A stretch of 64,000 nt of DNA from Parapusillimonas granuli (GTDB lineage Bacteria; Pseudomonadota; Gammaproteobacteria; Burkholderiales; Burkholderiaceae_B), in NCBI RefSeq assembly GCF_013416525.1, contig NZ_JACCEM010000008.1, positions 124,001 to 188,000 on the forward strand, given 5' to 3'. Both the position numbers and the translations under genes were made by a program. Shown here one piece after another: positions 1-7,904 of this stretch (the first letter of the stretch is position 1; every line of letters starts with the position of its first letter). A model generated the notes under the pieces. It was not told the DNA's origin. It saw only the letters and a program-made list of their open reading frames with translations, and ran no database searches.

Positions 1-946
1 TCAGCGCCTTGGAGATGAAATTCTTGTCCAGCGCATAGGCGATCGCCTGGCGGACGCGCTTGTCGTCCAGCGGCTTGCGCGCCGTGTTGATCGCCAGCCA
101 GGACTCGGCGCCTATGCCTTCGTAGCCCTTGTTCAGCATGACGATGTCTTTGTTGCTCTGCGCGCGCCGCAATACCGTCGGGTCGCCCGCGAACGGCAGC
201 ATTTGCAGGTCGCCGCGTTCCAGGCCGATCAGCAGCGTCGTGTCTTCCGGATTGATCTGGATGACGACGCGGTCCAGATACGGCTTGCCTTCCAGGAAGA
301 ATTTGTCGAAGCGTTCCAGCACGACCTCTTTGCCCGGTACGAATTCCTTGAGCTTGAACGGGCCGGAGCCGACCACGTCTTTGGCGTTGCGCGGGTGCGA
401 TTTCAGATCGGCGCCGTCGCCGTAGATATGCTTGGGAAGAATGGGCGACAAGGCCGGCGACAGCGCGATCAACAGCGCGGGATGAGGCTGCGACAGCTTG
501 AACACCGCGGTATGCGGATCAGGCGTCTCCACGCTTTCCACGGCGCTGAACATGGCCTGGAAAGGGTGGTTGGCCTTGTTCGCCATGATCGAGAACGCCA
601 CGTCTTCGGACGTGATGGGTTTGCCGTCATGGAAAACCGCATTGCCGCGCAGCTTCACGGTCAGCGCCTTGCCGTCCTCCGACCATTTCCAGGATTCGGC
701 CAGATAGGGCTGGGGTTCCCACTTGTCGTTGAAGCGCAGCAAGCTGGCGAACAGCTGCGTGCTGGGCAAGGCCGTCGCCATGCCGGACTGCACCGCGCCG
801 TTCAAGTGCCTGGGCGCCTGATACGCGCCCAGCACCAGGGTCCCGCCGTGCTTCGGCTGTTCCTGGGCGACGGCGCCGCCCGCGCCCGCCAATGACACCA
901 GGCACGACACCGCGGCAAACGCGATGCTCTTCTTGATATTGCGCAT
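1..946 (-). CDS. ABC transporter substrate-binding protein, family 5 (peptide type), 3' part missing
   Basis: Periplasmic solute receptor of the dipeptide/oligopeptide/nickel class (SBP_bac_5), delivering a solute to an ABC importer not in this window. Translation from the ATG at 946 gives an N-terminal signal peptide (MRNIKKS, hydrophobic core, cleavage likely after AVA at residue 27), then typical family features: an early GGTLVLG strand, a region on 'fhdGKPITSEDVAFS', and near the truncated end 'LDDKRVRQAIAYALDK', a hallmark helix of this family. About 315 codons are present where family members usually have 500 or more, so the gene runs off the left edge. Ligand cannot be inferred. Confidence 0.88.
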   Translation of the reverse strand, partial: MRNIKKSIAFAAVSCLVSLAGAGGAVAQEQPKHGGTLVLGAYQAPRHLNGAVQSGMATALPSTQLFASLLRFNDKWEPQPYLAESWKWSEDGKALTVKLRGNAVFHDGKPITSEDVAFSIMANKANHPFQAMFSAVESVETPDPHTAVFKLSQPHPALLIALSPALSPILPKHIYGDGADLKSHPRNAKDVVGSGPFKLKEFVPGKEVVLERFDKFFLEGKPYLDRVVIQINPEDTTLLIGLERGDLQMLPFAGDPTVLRRAQSNKDIVMLNKGYEGIGAESWLAINTARKPLDDKRVRQAIAYALDKNFISKAL

Positions 947-1167
947 GTTTTTCCCCTTGTACATGGATGCCGCGCCGGGCGCGCACCGCTCTCTCTTTAC
1001 TGGTCGGGGCCAACATAGCATCGGGCTATCGGACGGACATAGGTCCAAGGGCGCGTTTTCAATGGGGCCAGTTTCCGCGCCAGAGGACGGAATGCGCCAC
1101 GCTTTAGGGAAAACCTTGAGGTACGCCGCTTGCTGCGCGGCTCCACCATACCGACGAGAGCCATGCC

Positions 1168-1443
1168 ATGAACCATCCCACCGACAAAACGAAAAGCGAC
1201 CGGTCCACGGAGACCCGCCGATCCTCGTTCGAGAAGGAAACCACCGAGAAGGAACACGCAAAGGTGAAGGAATCCATTCAGGGCGGGCACCGCTCCTGGA
1301 TGAACGCGCCGGTGGACCCCAACTCGCCCACCACGAAAGTGAATTTCCCGCCGGGAATCGAGCCCGAGGACGCCGCCGACCCCGGCCGCGCCACGCCGGG
1401 CGCGCCGCCGGTCGACAACCGTTCGGGCAAGCGCCCTAAATAG
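1168..1443 (+). CDS. small hypothetical, probably disordered protein
   Basis: A 91-residue protein rich in Lys, Glu, Ser, Thr and Pro, with no signal peptide, membrane segment or recognised domain. The first half is highly charged, the second half is Pro/Gly/Asp-rich and ends in basic SGKRPK. Such composition suggests an intrinsically disordered protein. It stands alone between the divergent binding-protein gene and a convergent LysR gene, whose 3' end it overlaps by a few bases. The start has only a weak GAGAG-like ribosome site. No function is assigned; it could still be a chance ORF in GC-rich DNA. Confidence 0.5.
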   Translation: MNHPTDKTKSDRSTETRRSSFEKETTEKEHAKVKESIQGGHRSWMNAPVDPNSPTTKVNFPPGIEPEDAADPGRATPGAPPVDNRSGKRPK

Positions 1444-2434
1444 CGGCGATGGAAGAGGCCGGGCCGCGCACGGAGCCCGGCTCCGGACGCCGGTCCGGGC
1501 GCTTTGGACGCGCCCGCTCCATTGCCCGCTGCCATATCGGCGGGCTGCCGATGTGGCGGATCAGGTGGTCGGAGAACGCCCGCAGCTTGAGGCTGGCGCG
1601 CGGCAGCGCGCGCAGTAGATAGACGCCGGTCTCCGGCTGGGGCAGCAAGTCGTCCAGCTGGAGCTCGACCACTCTGCCCGCCCCGATGTCTTCGCCGATG
1701 GACCAGTCGGGCACCAGCCCGATACCCAGGCCTTGCAGCACGGCCTGGCGGCGCGAATCGCAGTCATTGCATTGAAACGCAAAGGCCTGCTCGCCGACCT
1801 GGTCCTTGCTGAAGAGTTCGCGCCAGCCTCGCATGCTGGTTCTGTGGCCCCGGTCTATCAGGCGGTGGTGGTTCAGGTCCCGCACCGTGGCGGGCGTTCC
1901 GTGCCGCAGCAGGTAGTCGGGCGAGGCGCAGATGACGTAGCGCTGGGCGGCGATGGTCTGGCTGATCAGGGAGCTGTCGGGTTGCTGCCCCACCCTCAAG
2001 ACGGCGTCCACGCGGTCCACGACGGGGTCCACGATGCTTTCCGTGAGTTCCAGCTCGACGCACAGCCTGGGATATTTGTCGAAAAGGGCCGCAAGATGCG
2101 GCACGACGTGCCTGCGCCCGAACGCGGGCAGGCAGCTGACGCGCAGCACGCCCGACACGTTCCGTTCCAGCGAGATGAGCTCGTCGCGCGCATCGGCCAT
2201 GTCCTGCAGGATTTTCACCGCGCGCTCGAACAGCAGCTCCCCGGCGTCGGTCAAGACCAGCGCCCGCGTGGACCGGGTGAACAGGCACACGCCCAATTCG
2301 GCTTCGAGCGCGTCGATCTGGCGCGACACCGAGGACGCGGCCATGCCTTTGCTGCGCGCCACCGCCGAAAAGCTGCGGGCCTGGGCGACCTGCACGAACA
2401 CCGACATGTGCTCGGAGAATTTTTCTGTTTCCAT
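1436..2434 (-). CDS. LysR-family transcriptional regulator
   Basis: LysR-type regulator of 332 residues with the winged HTH at about residues 10-70 (FVQVAQARSFSAVARSKGMA, then SSVSRQIDALEAELGVCLF, the classical LysR recognition helix) and a substrate-binding domain after it. The C-terminal ~30 residues are an Arg/Pro-rich tail longer than usual. It is divergent from the Bug receptor gene at 2598 with a ~160 bp shared intergenic region, so it probably controls that gene and the maleylacetate reductase. A perfect 17-bp palindrome lies 13 bases upstream of its start. Effector unknown. Confidence 0.93.
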   Translation of the reverse strand: METEKFSEHMSVFVQVAQARSFSAVARSKGMAASSVSRQIDALEAELGVCLFTRSTRALVLTDAGELLFERAVKILQDMADARDELISLERNVSGVLRVSCLPAFGRRHVVPHLAALFDKYPRLCVELELTESIVDPVVDRVDAVLRVGQQPDSSLISQTIAAQRYVICASPDYLLRHGTPATVRDLNHHRLIDRGHRTSMRGWRELFSKDQVGEQAFAFQCNDCDSRRQAVLQGLGIGLVPDWSIGEDIGAGRVVELQLDDLLPQPETGVYLLRALPRASLKLRAFSDHLIRHIGSPPIWQRAMERARPKRPDRRPEPGSVRGPASSIAAI

Positions 2435-2446
2435 TTATGCGTAACC

Positions 2447-2463
2447 CGCAAAAGCATTTTGCG
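2447..2463. promoter_or_regulatory. 17-bp palindrome, possible LysR operator
   Basis: CGCAAAA-GCA-TTTTGCG, 7-bp perfect arms around a 3-base centre, between the divergent LysR gene (start 2434) and Bug gene (start 2598). LysR regulators bind interrupted dyads in such intergenic regions, so an autoregulatory operator is plausible; binding itself is inferred only. Confidence 0.4.
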
Positions 2464-2597
2464 CTCAGGCCCGATTGTGCCGCCAATATGCTGGACATTA
2501 GACTACAGACTGTTTTCATCTTCGCAAAATTCACAAAAATAGACAAGCCGCCCGGCATCTCATCGGCGGCGCCGTCGCACTCGCCCGGAGGCACTCC

Positions 2598-3584
2598 ATG
2601 TCCGCAATCCTCTTCAACAAGCTTTCCCTTCGGCTGCTCCAGGCCACCGCCGCCGGCCTGGCCCTGGCCTGCGGGGCCGGCGCCATGGCGCAGGACTATC
2701 CCTCTAAACAAGTCGTCGTGGTCGTGCCCTTCGCACCCGGCGGCACGGTCGACAATGTGGCGCGCCAAGTGCAGGAAGCGCTGGGCGACCGGCTGAAGCA
2801 GACCGTCATCGTCGAAAATCGCGCCGGCGCGGGAGGCACCATCGGCACCGGCACCGTCGCCAAAGCGCAGCCCGACGGCTACCGCGTCGGCATGGTGTTC
2901 GATTCGTACGCGACCGAAGCCCACATCTACCCGAACCTGGCTTATTCGCCCTCGAAGGACTTGACCGGCGTGTCCTACATGGTGCGCTCGCCCATGGTGC
3001 TGGTCGTGCCGGCCACTTCGCCCCACAAGACCCTGCAGGACTACATCAACGCGGCAAAAACCCCCGACACGGTGTCCTATGCCTCGGTCGGCGCGGGCAG
3101 CTCCAATCACCTGGCCGCCGAACTCTTCCACGAAACGGCCGGCACCAGCGCCCTGCATACGCCGTACAAAGGCGGCGGCCCGGCCATGACGGACCTGATG
3201 GGCGCCCATGTGGATTCCATGATCGCCAGCCTGCCCCTGGTCCTGCCCCACGTCCAGGCGGGCAAGCTGCGCGCCTTGGGGGTGACGTCGAAAGCGCGCG
3301 CCGCGCAATTGCCCGACGTCCCCGCCATCGCCGAGACCTTCAAGGATTTCGAAATCTATTCCTGGGTCGGCATGATCGCGCCCGCCCAAACGCCCGCGGC
3401 CGTCCTGAAGCGCCTGAGCGACGACGTCAACGCAACCTTGAAGACCCCGGCGATCTCGGCCAGGCTGAACGAAGGCGGCTTCGAAGTGGTGGCGGGCGGC
3501 CCGGAGCAAATGAACGCCCTGGTCAGCAGCGAGTCCCAGCGCTGGGGCCGCCTGATCGCCGACAAGAAAATCGGCCAGCAATAG
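2598..3584 (+). CDS. Bug-family (TctC-like) periplasmic solute receptor
   Basis: Tripartite tricarboxylate receptor of the Bug family, 328 residues. A signal peptide is cleaved likely after GAMA (residue ~31), giving a mature start QDYPSKQ followed by the family signature VPFAPGG; later family marks are ENRAGAGGTIGTG and PYKGGGPAMTDLMGAHVD. The ATG at 2598 has a good GGAGG site 6 bases upstream. No tctA/tctB membrane genes are nearby, so it is an orphan receptor, as is common in Alcaligenaceae. It is followed after 55 bases by maleylacetate reductase, which suggests binding of an aromatic-derived acid; the ligand is inference. Confidence 0.93.
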   Translation: MSAILFNKLSLRLLQATAAGLALACGAGAMAQDYPSKQVVVVVPFAPGGTVDNVARQVQEALGDRLKQTVIVENRAGAGGTIGTGTVAKAQPDGYRVGMVFDSYATEAHIYPNLAYSPSKDLTGVSYMVRSPMVLVVPATSPHKTLQDYINAAKTPDTVSYASVGAGSSNHLAAELFHETAGTSALHTPYKGGGPAMTDLMGAHVDSMIASLPLVLPHVQAGKLRALGVTSKARAAQLPDVPAIAETFKDFEIYSWVGMIAPAQTPAAVLKRLSDDVNATLKTPAISARLNEGGFEVVAGGPEQMNALVSSESQRWGRLIADKKIGQQ

Positions 3585-3639
3585 AACCGCCCCATCCGAC
3601 CGCCCTATCGTCCGACACGCCATTTTTCGACTGAAGGCC

Positions 3640-4701
3640 ATGAAGAATTTCGTTTACACCAGCCACGCCCAGCGCGTGCTCTTCGGATCGGGCAGCCTGC
3701 AAAGCCTGGGCGAAGAAGCCCGCGGCCTGGGCATCGAAAAAGCCCTGGTGCTCAGCACCCGGCCGCAGCGCGATCAGGCGGAAATCGCGGCGGGCCTGCT
3801 GGGCGCCGCGGCGGCGGGCATCTTCGACGCGGCCCGCATGCACGTGCCGGTGGAAACCGTCGACGCCGCGCTGGCGCGGGTACGGGCCTTGAACGCCGAC
3901 GGCCTGGTCTCCATCGGCGGGGGCTCGACCGTTGGCCTGGCGAAAGCCATCGCGCGGGAAACCGGCCTGCCCATCCTGGCCGTGCCCACGACCTATGCCG
4001 GTTCGGAAATGACGCCCATCTACGGCATCACGGAAGGCGGCCTGAAACGCACCGGCCGCGATCCGCGCGTGCTGCCTCGCAGCGTCATCTATGACCCCGA
4101 CCTGACCCACGAGCTGCCGGTGTCCATCAGCGTCACCAGCGGCCTGAATGCCATCGCGCACGCGGCCGAAGGCCTGTACGCGCAGGACGCCAACCCGATC
4201 ATGAATCTCATGGCGCAAGAAGGCATCCGCGCCGTGGCGCGCGGGCTGCCGGCCATTCGCGCCGATGCGGGCGACGGCGCGGGCCGCCGTCAGGCGCTGT
4301 ACGGGGCCTGGCTGTGCGGAACGGTGCTGGGCAATGTGGGCATGGCCTTGCATCACAAGCTCTGCCACACGCTGGGCGGCAGTTTCGATCTTCCCCATGC
4401 GGAAACGCACACGGTCATTCTGCCTCACGCCATGGCCTACAACACGCCCGCCGCGCCGGAGGCGATGGTCGCGATTCAGGCGGCGCTGGGGCGCGCGGAC
4501 ACGCCGGCCGCCACAGGCCTGTTCGACCTGGCCGCCGGCCTTGGCGCGCCCACGTCGCTGAAGGAACTGGGCATGCGGGAGGAGGATCTCGACCGGGCGG
4601 CCGATATCGCGCTGGCCAATCCGTACTGGAACCCGCGGCCGGTGGAGCCGCAGCCGCTGCGGCAGCTGCTGCAGAATGCCTATGAGGGGCGGCGTCCTTA
4701 G
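3640..4701 (+). CDS. macA: maleylacetate reductase
   Basis: Iron-alcohol-dehydrogenase fold protein of 353 residues that resembles maleylacetate reductases (maleylacetate + NAD(P)H to 3-oxoadipate), used in chloroaromatic, hydroxyquinol and resorcinol degradation. Seen: N-terminal FVYTSHAQRVLFGSG, dinucleotide loop SIGGGSTVGLAKAIA, VPTTYAGSEMTPIYGI, and the His-containing segments GMALHHKLCHTLGG and LPHAETHTVILPHAMAYN that shape the active site in this group. Length fits the family (~350). It lies after a Bug receptor and meets the next LysR gene tail to tail, the stop codons overlapping. The product 3-oxoadipate is shared with the catBCD enzymes encoded nearby. The exact substrate is unproven. 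Confidence 0.88.
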   Translation: MKNFVYTSHAQRVLFGSGSLQSLGEEARGLGIEKALVLSTRPQRDQAEIAAGLLGAAAAGIFDAARMHVPVETVDAALARVRALNADGLVSIGGGSTVGLAKAIARETGLPILAVPTTYAGSEMTPIYGITEGGLKRTGRDPRVLPRSVIYDPDLTHELPVSISVTSGLNAIAHAAEGLYAQDANPIMNLMAQEGIRAVARGLPAIRADAGDGAGRRQALYGAWLCGTVLGNVGMALHHKLCHTLGGSFDLPHAETHTVILPHAMAYNTPAAPEAMVAIQAALGRADTPAATGLFDLAAGLGAPTSLKELGMREEDLDRAADIALANPYWNPRPVEPQPLRQLLQNAYEGRRP

Positions 4702-5594
4702 CGGTCCTCGTCCACGGGCCCGACCCCATGCGCCAAGGCCAGCGTCGCCCGCAAGAACTCCGACTGATCGTTCTTGCGCCAGCTAAGCATCACCGGCGAC
4801 GAAAAGCCCCGCTCATCGATGGGCACATACGCCACCTCGTCCCGGAACAGCCCGTGCACCGACTCCGGCACCACCGCCAGGCCAACGCCCGCGGCCACCA
4901 GGCCCAGCGCGGTCTGCAGTTCATTCACTTCCTTTACCCGGCTCGGCGACGCGCCCCCGCGTCGGAAAATATCGAGCACGTGATCGGCATAGCTCGGCCT
5001 GGGGCGGGCCGGATAAAGAATGAGCGTCTCGGGCAGCATGTCCTCGACCGTCAAGGCGGCGCGCGCCGCCAGGCCGCTTTCGCGCGGCACCGCGGCGATC
5101 AGGCGCTCGTCCCATAGCACCAGGCGTTCTATTTCCGGGTCGGTCAGCAGAATGCGCCCGATCCCGATGTCTATGCGGCCGGTTTTCAAGGCCTCGAACT
5201 GCTGGAGAGTGATCATCTCGGCCAGGCTGATTTCCACATTGGGATCCAGCTTGCGCAGGCGGCGGATGAAACCCGGCATATAGCCATAAAGCACCGACGG
5301 AACGAAACCCACCCCGAAGCGGCGCTTTTCCTGGCGGCCGATTCTTTGCGTGGCCTGTATGGTCTCCGACAGCTTGCGCGTCATCAGGTCGGTCTGGTCC
5401 AGAAAATAGCGGCCCGCCTCCGTCAGCCGGATGCCGCGCCCGGCGCGTTCGAACAGCTCGACCCCGATTTCCTCCTCCAGCATCTTGATCTGCCGGCTGA
5501 GCGGCGGCTGCGCCATGTGCAAGGCCTTGGCCGCGCGGGTGAAGCTGAGTTCGGCCGCAACCCGCTGAAAGTACCGGATCTGCCTGAGCTCCAT
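4698..5594 (-). CDS. LysR-family regulator of the CatR/CatM/BenM type
   Basis: LysR regulator, about 298 residues from the internal ATG at 5594 (MELRQIRYFQRVAAEL), the usual N-terminus of CatM/BenM/CatR-type proteins; an in-frame ATG at 5642 would add 16 atypical residues. HTH: SFTRAAKALHMAQPPLSRQI. The C-terminal domain has GFVPSVLYGYMP, LQTALGLVAAGVGLAVVPESV, as in muconate-responsive regulators. It is divergent from a Bug receptor followed by catC and pcaD. A perfect ATAC-N7-GTAT box, the consensus known for BenM and CatM, lies just upstream of its start, and a second one precedes catB. cis,cis-Muconate as inducer is therefore a reasonable inference. Confidence 0.9.
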   Translation of the reverse strand: MELRQIRYFQRVAAELSFTRAAKALHMAQPPLSRQIKMLEEEIGVELFERAGRGIRLTEAGRYFLDQTDLMTRKLSETIQATQRIGRQEKRRFGVGFVPSVLYGYMPGFIRRLRKLDPNVEISLAEMITLQQFEALKTGRIDIGIGRILLTDPEIERLVLWDERLIAAVPRESGLAARAALTVEDMLPETLILYPARPRPSYADHVLDIFRRGGASPSRVKEVNELQTALGLVAAGVGLAVVPESVHGLFRDEVAYVPIDERGFSSPVMLSWRKNDQSEFLRATLALAHGVGPVDEDR

Positions 5595-5599
5595 TTCCC

Positions 5600-5614
5600 A
5601 TACCTTATAAGTAT
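5600..5614. promoter_or_regulatory. CatM/BenM-type binding box ATAC-N7-GTAT
   Basis: Exact match to ATAC-N7-GTAT (central bases CTTATAA), the established recognition pattern of the LysR proteins CatM and BenM. It lies in the divergent region between this regulator (start 5594) and the Bug-catC-pcaD genes (start 5769). A degenerate second dyad (ATAG-N7-TATA) follows at once, as in the site 1/site 2 arrangement of these regulators. Confidence 0.65.
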
Positions 5615-5768
5615 CGATAGGAACAAATATAGTCTTAGACAAGCCATGGCCGCAACCCGATAATCGTCACATCCAATGCGATGCCGGGCGTGCGCATCGA
5701 GCATTCAGCCTGAATGCGAGCGTCCCCGAATGCCGCGCAACCACAAGCGAATACCACAGGAGCTCATC

Positions 5769-6755
5769 GTGAAGCAGAACCGCCTTGCGACCATCATCGG
5801 GGCCATTTCCATCGCCCTTGCAGCCGTCCCCCACGCCGCGGCGTCCAGCGCGGACAGCTATCCCGAACGCTCGATCTCATGGATCGTCCCGTTCCCCCCC
5901 GGCGGGGCCATGGACGCCATCGCGCGCGTGCTGAGCGAAACCATGAGCAAGGACCTGGGGCAAAGCATCGTCGTGGAAAACAAGCCGGGCGCCGGCGGCA
6001 ACATCGGCGCAAGCTATGTGACCAAGGCCAGGCCCGACGGCTACACCATCATGATCGCCGCGAACGGCATGGCCGTGAACCCGTTCCTGTACAAGAACCT
6101 GAGCTACGATCCCATCAAGGACTTCGAGCCGATATCGCTGCTGGCGGCGGTGCCCAACATCCTGGTCACCCAGGCGACGCGCAGCGACGTCAACTCGCTT
6201 GCGGACGTGATCCGCCAGGCCAAGGAGAAGCCCGGGCACTACACCTACGCCTCGGCGGGCGTGGGCACGTCGATCCACCTTGCCGGGGCGCTGTTCACCT
6301 ATACGGGCCAGCTGGACATGCTGCACATTCCCTACAAGGGCAGCGGCCCCGCCGTGTCCGACCTCATGGGCGGCCAGGTCGACTACATGTTCGACAGCAT
6401 CACCTCGGCCAAGCCTTATATAGAATCCGGCAAGCTGAAAGCTTTGGCGATCACGACCAAAAAGCGCTCTTCCACCCTGCCCGACCTGCCCACGGTCGAT
6501 GAAAGCGGCATGCCGGGCTACGAGCTCACCCCGTGGTTCGCCACGTTCGCGCCGGCGGGCACGCCCGCGCCCATCATCGAGAAACTGAACGCCGCCATGC
6601 TCAAGGCCATGGAAACCGACCGCGTCAAACAGATCTTCGCGACGATAGGCGCCGAGAAGATCGGCAGCACGCCGCGGGAGCTGGCAAGCTACATGGCGCA
6701 GGAAACGGCCAAATGGAAGAAAATCATTGCAGAGACCGGGATTTCGGTGGACTGA
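5769..6755 (+). CDS. Bug-family (TctC-like) periplasmic solute receptor
   Basis: Second Bug receptor, about 328 residues from a GTG start at 5769, chosen because AGGAG lies 6 bases upstream and a proper signal peptide follows (KQNRLATIIGAISIALA, cleavage near AAA-SS). An upstream in-frame ATG at 5676 would put 31 non-signal residues first. Signature segments: SYPERSISWIVPFPPGG, ENKPGAGGNIGASYV, PYKGSGPAVSDLMGGQVDYMF. It is the first gene of a probable operon with catC and pcaD, and is divergent from the CatR-like regulator. Its ligand may be muconate, a muconolactone or a related acid (inference). No tctAB partner is present. Confidence 0.92.
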   Translation: MKQNRLATIIGAISIALAAVPHAAASSADSYPERSISWIVPFPPGGAMDAIARVLSETMSKDLGQSIVVENKPGAGGNIGASYVTKARPDGYTIMIAANGMAVNPFLYKNLSYDPIKDFEPISLLAAVPNILVTQATRSDVNSLADVIRQAKEKPGHYTYASAGVGTSIHLAGALFTYTGQLDMLHIPYKGSGPAVSDLMGGQVDYMFDSITSAKPYIESGKLKALAITTKKRSSTLPDLPTVDESGMPGYELTPWFATFAPAGTPAPIIEKLNAAMLKAMETDRVKQIFATIGAEKIGSTPRELASYMAQETAKWKKIIAETGISVD

Positions 6756-6783
6756 AGCCGGCTTCGATCAAAGGGAATACACT

Positions 6784-7059
6784 ATGCTTTTCATGGTTCA
6801 AATGACCGTCAATCTCCCGCAAGACATGCCGGCCGGCACCGCCGCCGAGATCAAGGCCAGGGAAAAGGAATATTCCCAGGCGCTGCAGCGATCCGGCAAG
6901 TGGCCCCATATCTGGCGGGTGGTCGGCGAATACAAGAACGTCAGCATTTTCGACGTGGGCAGCAATGAAGAATTGCACGAGCTGCTGAGCGGCCTGCCCC
7001 TGTTCCCTTACATGGACATCAGCGTTACGCCCTTGTGCCGGCATCCATCCGCCATCTAA
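6784..7059 (+). CDS. catC: muconolactone delta-isomerase
   Basis: Small cytoplasmic enzyme, 91 residues, converting (+)-muconolactone to 3-oxoadipate enol-lactone in the catechol branch of the ortho-cleavage pathway. Seen: MLFMVQMTVNLPQDMP, then REKEYSQALQRSGKWPHIWRVVGEY with the family's W-RVVG core, and LPLFPYMDISVTPLCRHPS at the C-terminus. Length matches the ~92-96 residue family that forms decamers. The start at 6784 follows an AAAGGGA ribosome site and gives the canonical N-terminus. It sits 28 bases after the Bug gene and 39 before pcaD, so co-transcription is likely. Confidence 0.95.
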   Translation: MLFMVQMTVNLPQDMPAGTAAEIKAREKEYSQALQRSGKWPHIWRVVGEYKNVSIFDVGSNEELHELLSGLPLFPYMDISVTPLCRHPSAI

Positions 7060-7070
7060 CTCAAGCAAGC

Positions 7071-7089
7071 GCGGGCCGCGGCGGCCCGC
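7071..7089 (+). promoter_or_regulatory. intercistronic hairpin before pcaD
   Basis: GCGGGCC-GCGGC-GGCCCGC: a 7-bp all-GC stem with a 5-base loop between catC and pcaD. It ends 9 bases before the pcaD ATG, where a Shine-Dalgarno sequence would be expected and none is evident. It is not followed by a T tract, so it looks like an mRNA stability or translation element and not a terminator. Confidence 0.45.
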
Positions 7090-7098
7090 CATCACTCA

Positions 7099-7890
7099 AT
7101 GAGCATCATTCGCATCGACCAAGAAGACATCCACTACTCGCTTAGCGGCAAACCGGGGGCTCCAGTGCTGGTGCTCTCGAATTCATTGGGAACGTCCCTT
7201 GACATGTGGTCGCCCCAGGAAGCGCTGGGCGAACGCTTCCGGCTGCTCCGGTACGATACCCGGGGCCATGGGCGGTCCGCCAAGCCGCGCGGCCCGTATT
7301 CGCTGGCGCAACTCGGCACCGACGTCCTGAATCTGCTTGACCGGCTGGACATCCGCCAGGCCGCCTTCTGCGGCATTTCGATGGGCGGGCTCATCGGCCA
7401 ATGGCTGGGCATCCATGCGCCTGAACGCTTCACTCACCTGGCGCTGGCGAACACCGCGGCCCGTATCGGCACCGAGCAAGCCTGGCTGGATCGCGCCGCC
7501 ACGGTACGCGCCCAGGGCATGCGGCCGGTCGCCGAAGGCGCGGCATCGCGCTGGTTCACGCCGGACTACGCGCAAGCCCATGCCGATGCCGTCGCGCCCC
7601 TGCTGCAGGCGTTGGGCGCCGCGGACCCGGAAGGCTATGCGTCCTGCTGCGAAGCCCTGGCCCACGCCGATCTGCGCGACCACATCCAGCACATCAAGGC
7701 GCCCACGCTGATCATCGCCGGCAGCCGGGACCCCGTCACGACGACGGCCGACGCCGATTTCATGGCCGGCCGCATCCCGGGCGCAAGGCGCGTGGACCTG
7801 ACCGCGTCCCATTTGTCGAACATCGAAGCCGCCGCCGCATTCAACGACGCGCTGCTGTCCTTTGTGGGATCGGAGCCCGCGGCGGGCTGA
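7099..7890 (+). CDS. pcaD: 3-oxoadipate enol-lactonase
   Basis: Alpha/beta-hydrolase of 263 residues that opens 3-oxoadipate enol-lactone to 3-oxoadipate (also called CatD). Seen: oxyanion/HG-equivalent region LVLSNSLGTSLDMW, YDTRGHGRSAKPRGPYSL, nucleophile elbow CGISMGGLIGQ with Ser94, the acid Asp in AGSRDPVT, and the C-terminal His in TASHLSN. These match PcaD/CatD closely in spacing and length. It is last in the Bug-catC-pcaD run and converges on catB, 15 bases apart. No clear Shine-Dalgarno is visible; a GC hairpin precedes the start. Confidence 0.94.
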   Translation: MSIIRIDQEDIHYSLSGKPGAPVLVLSNSLGTSLDMWSPQEALGERFRLLRYDTRGHGRSAKPRGPYSLAQLGTDVLNLLDRLDIRQAAFCGISMGGLIGQWLGIHAPERFTHLALANTAARIGTEQAWLDRAATVRAQGMRPVAEGAASRWFTPDYAQAHADAVAPLLQALGAADPEGYASCCEALAHADLRDHIQHIKAPTLIIAGSRDPVTTTADADFMAGRIPGARRVDLTASHLSNIEAAAAFNDALLSFVGSEPAAG

Positions 7891-7904
7891 TCCCCCTTCG
7901 AGCG

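Noticed and set aside
1764-3641. Long minus-strand frame of 625 codons over the LysR and Bug genes
   Set aside because: Low-complexity shadow of the real genes in other frames.
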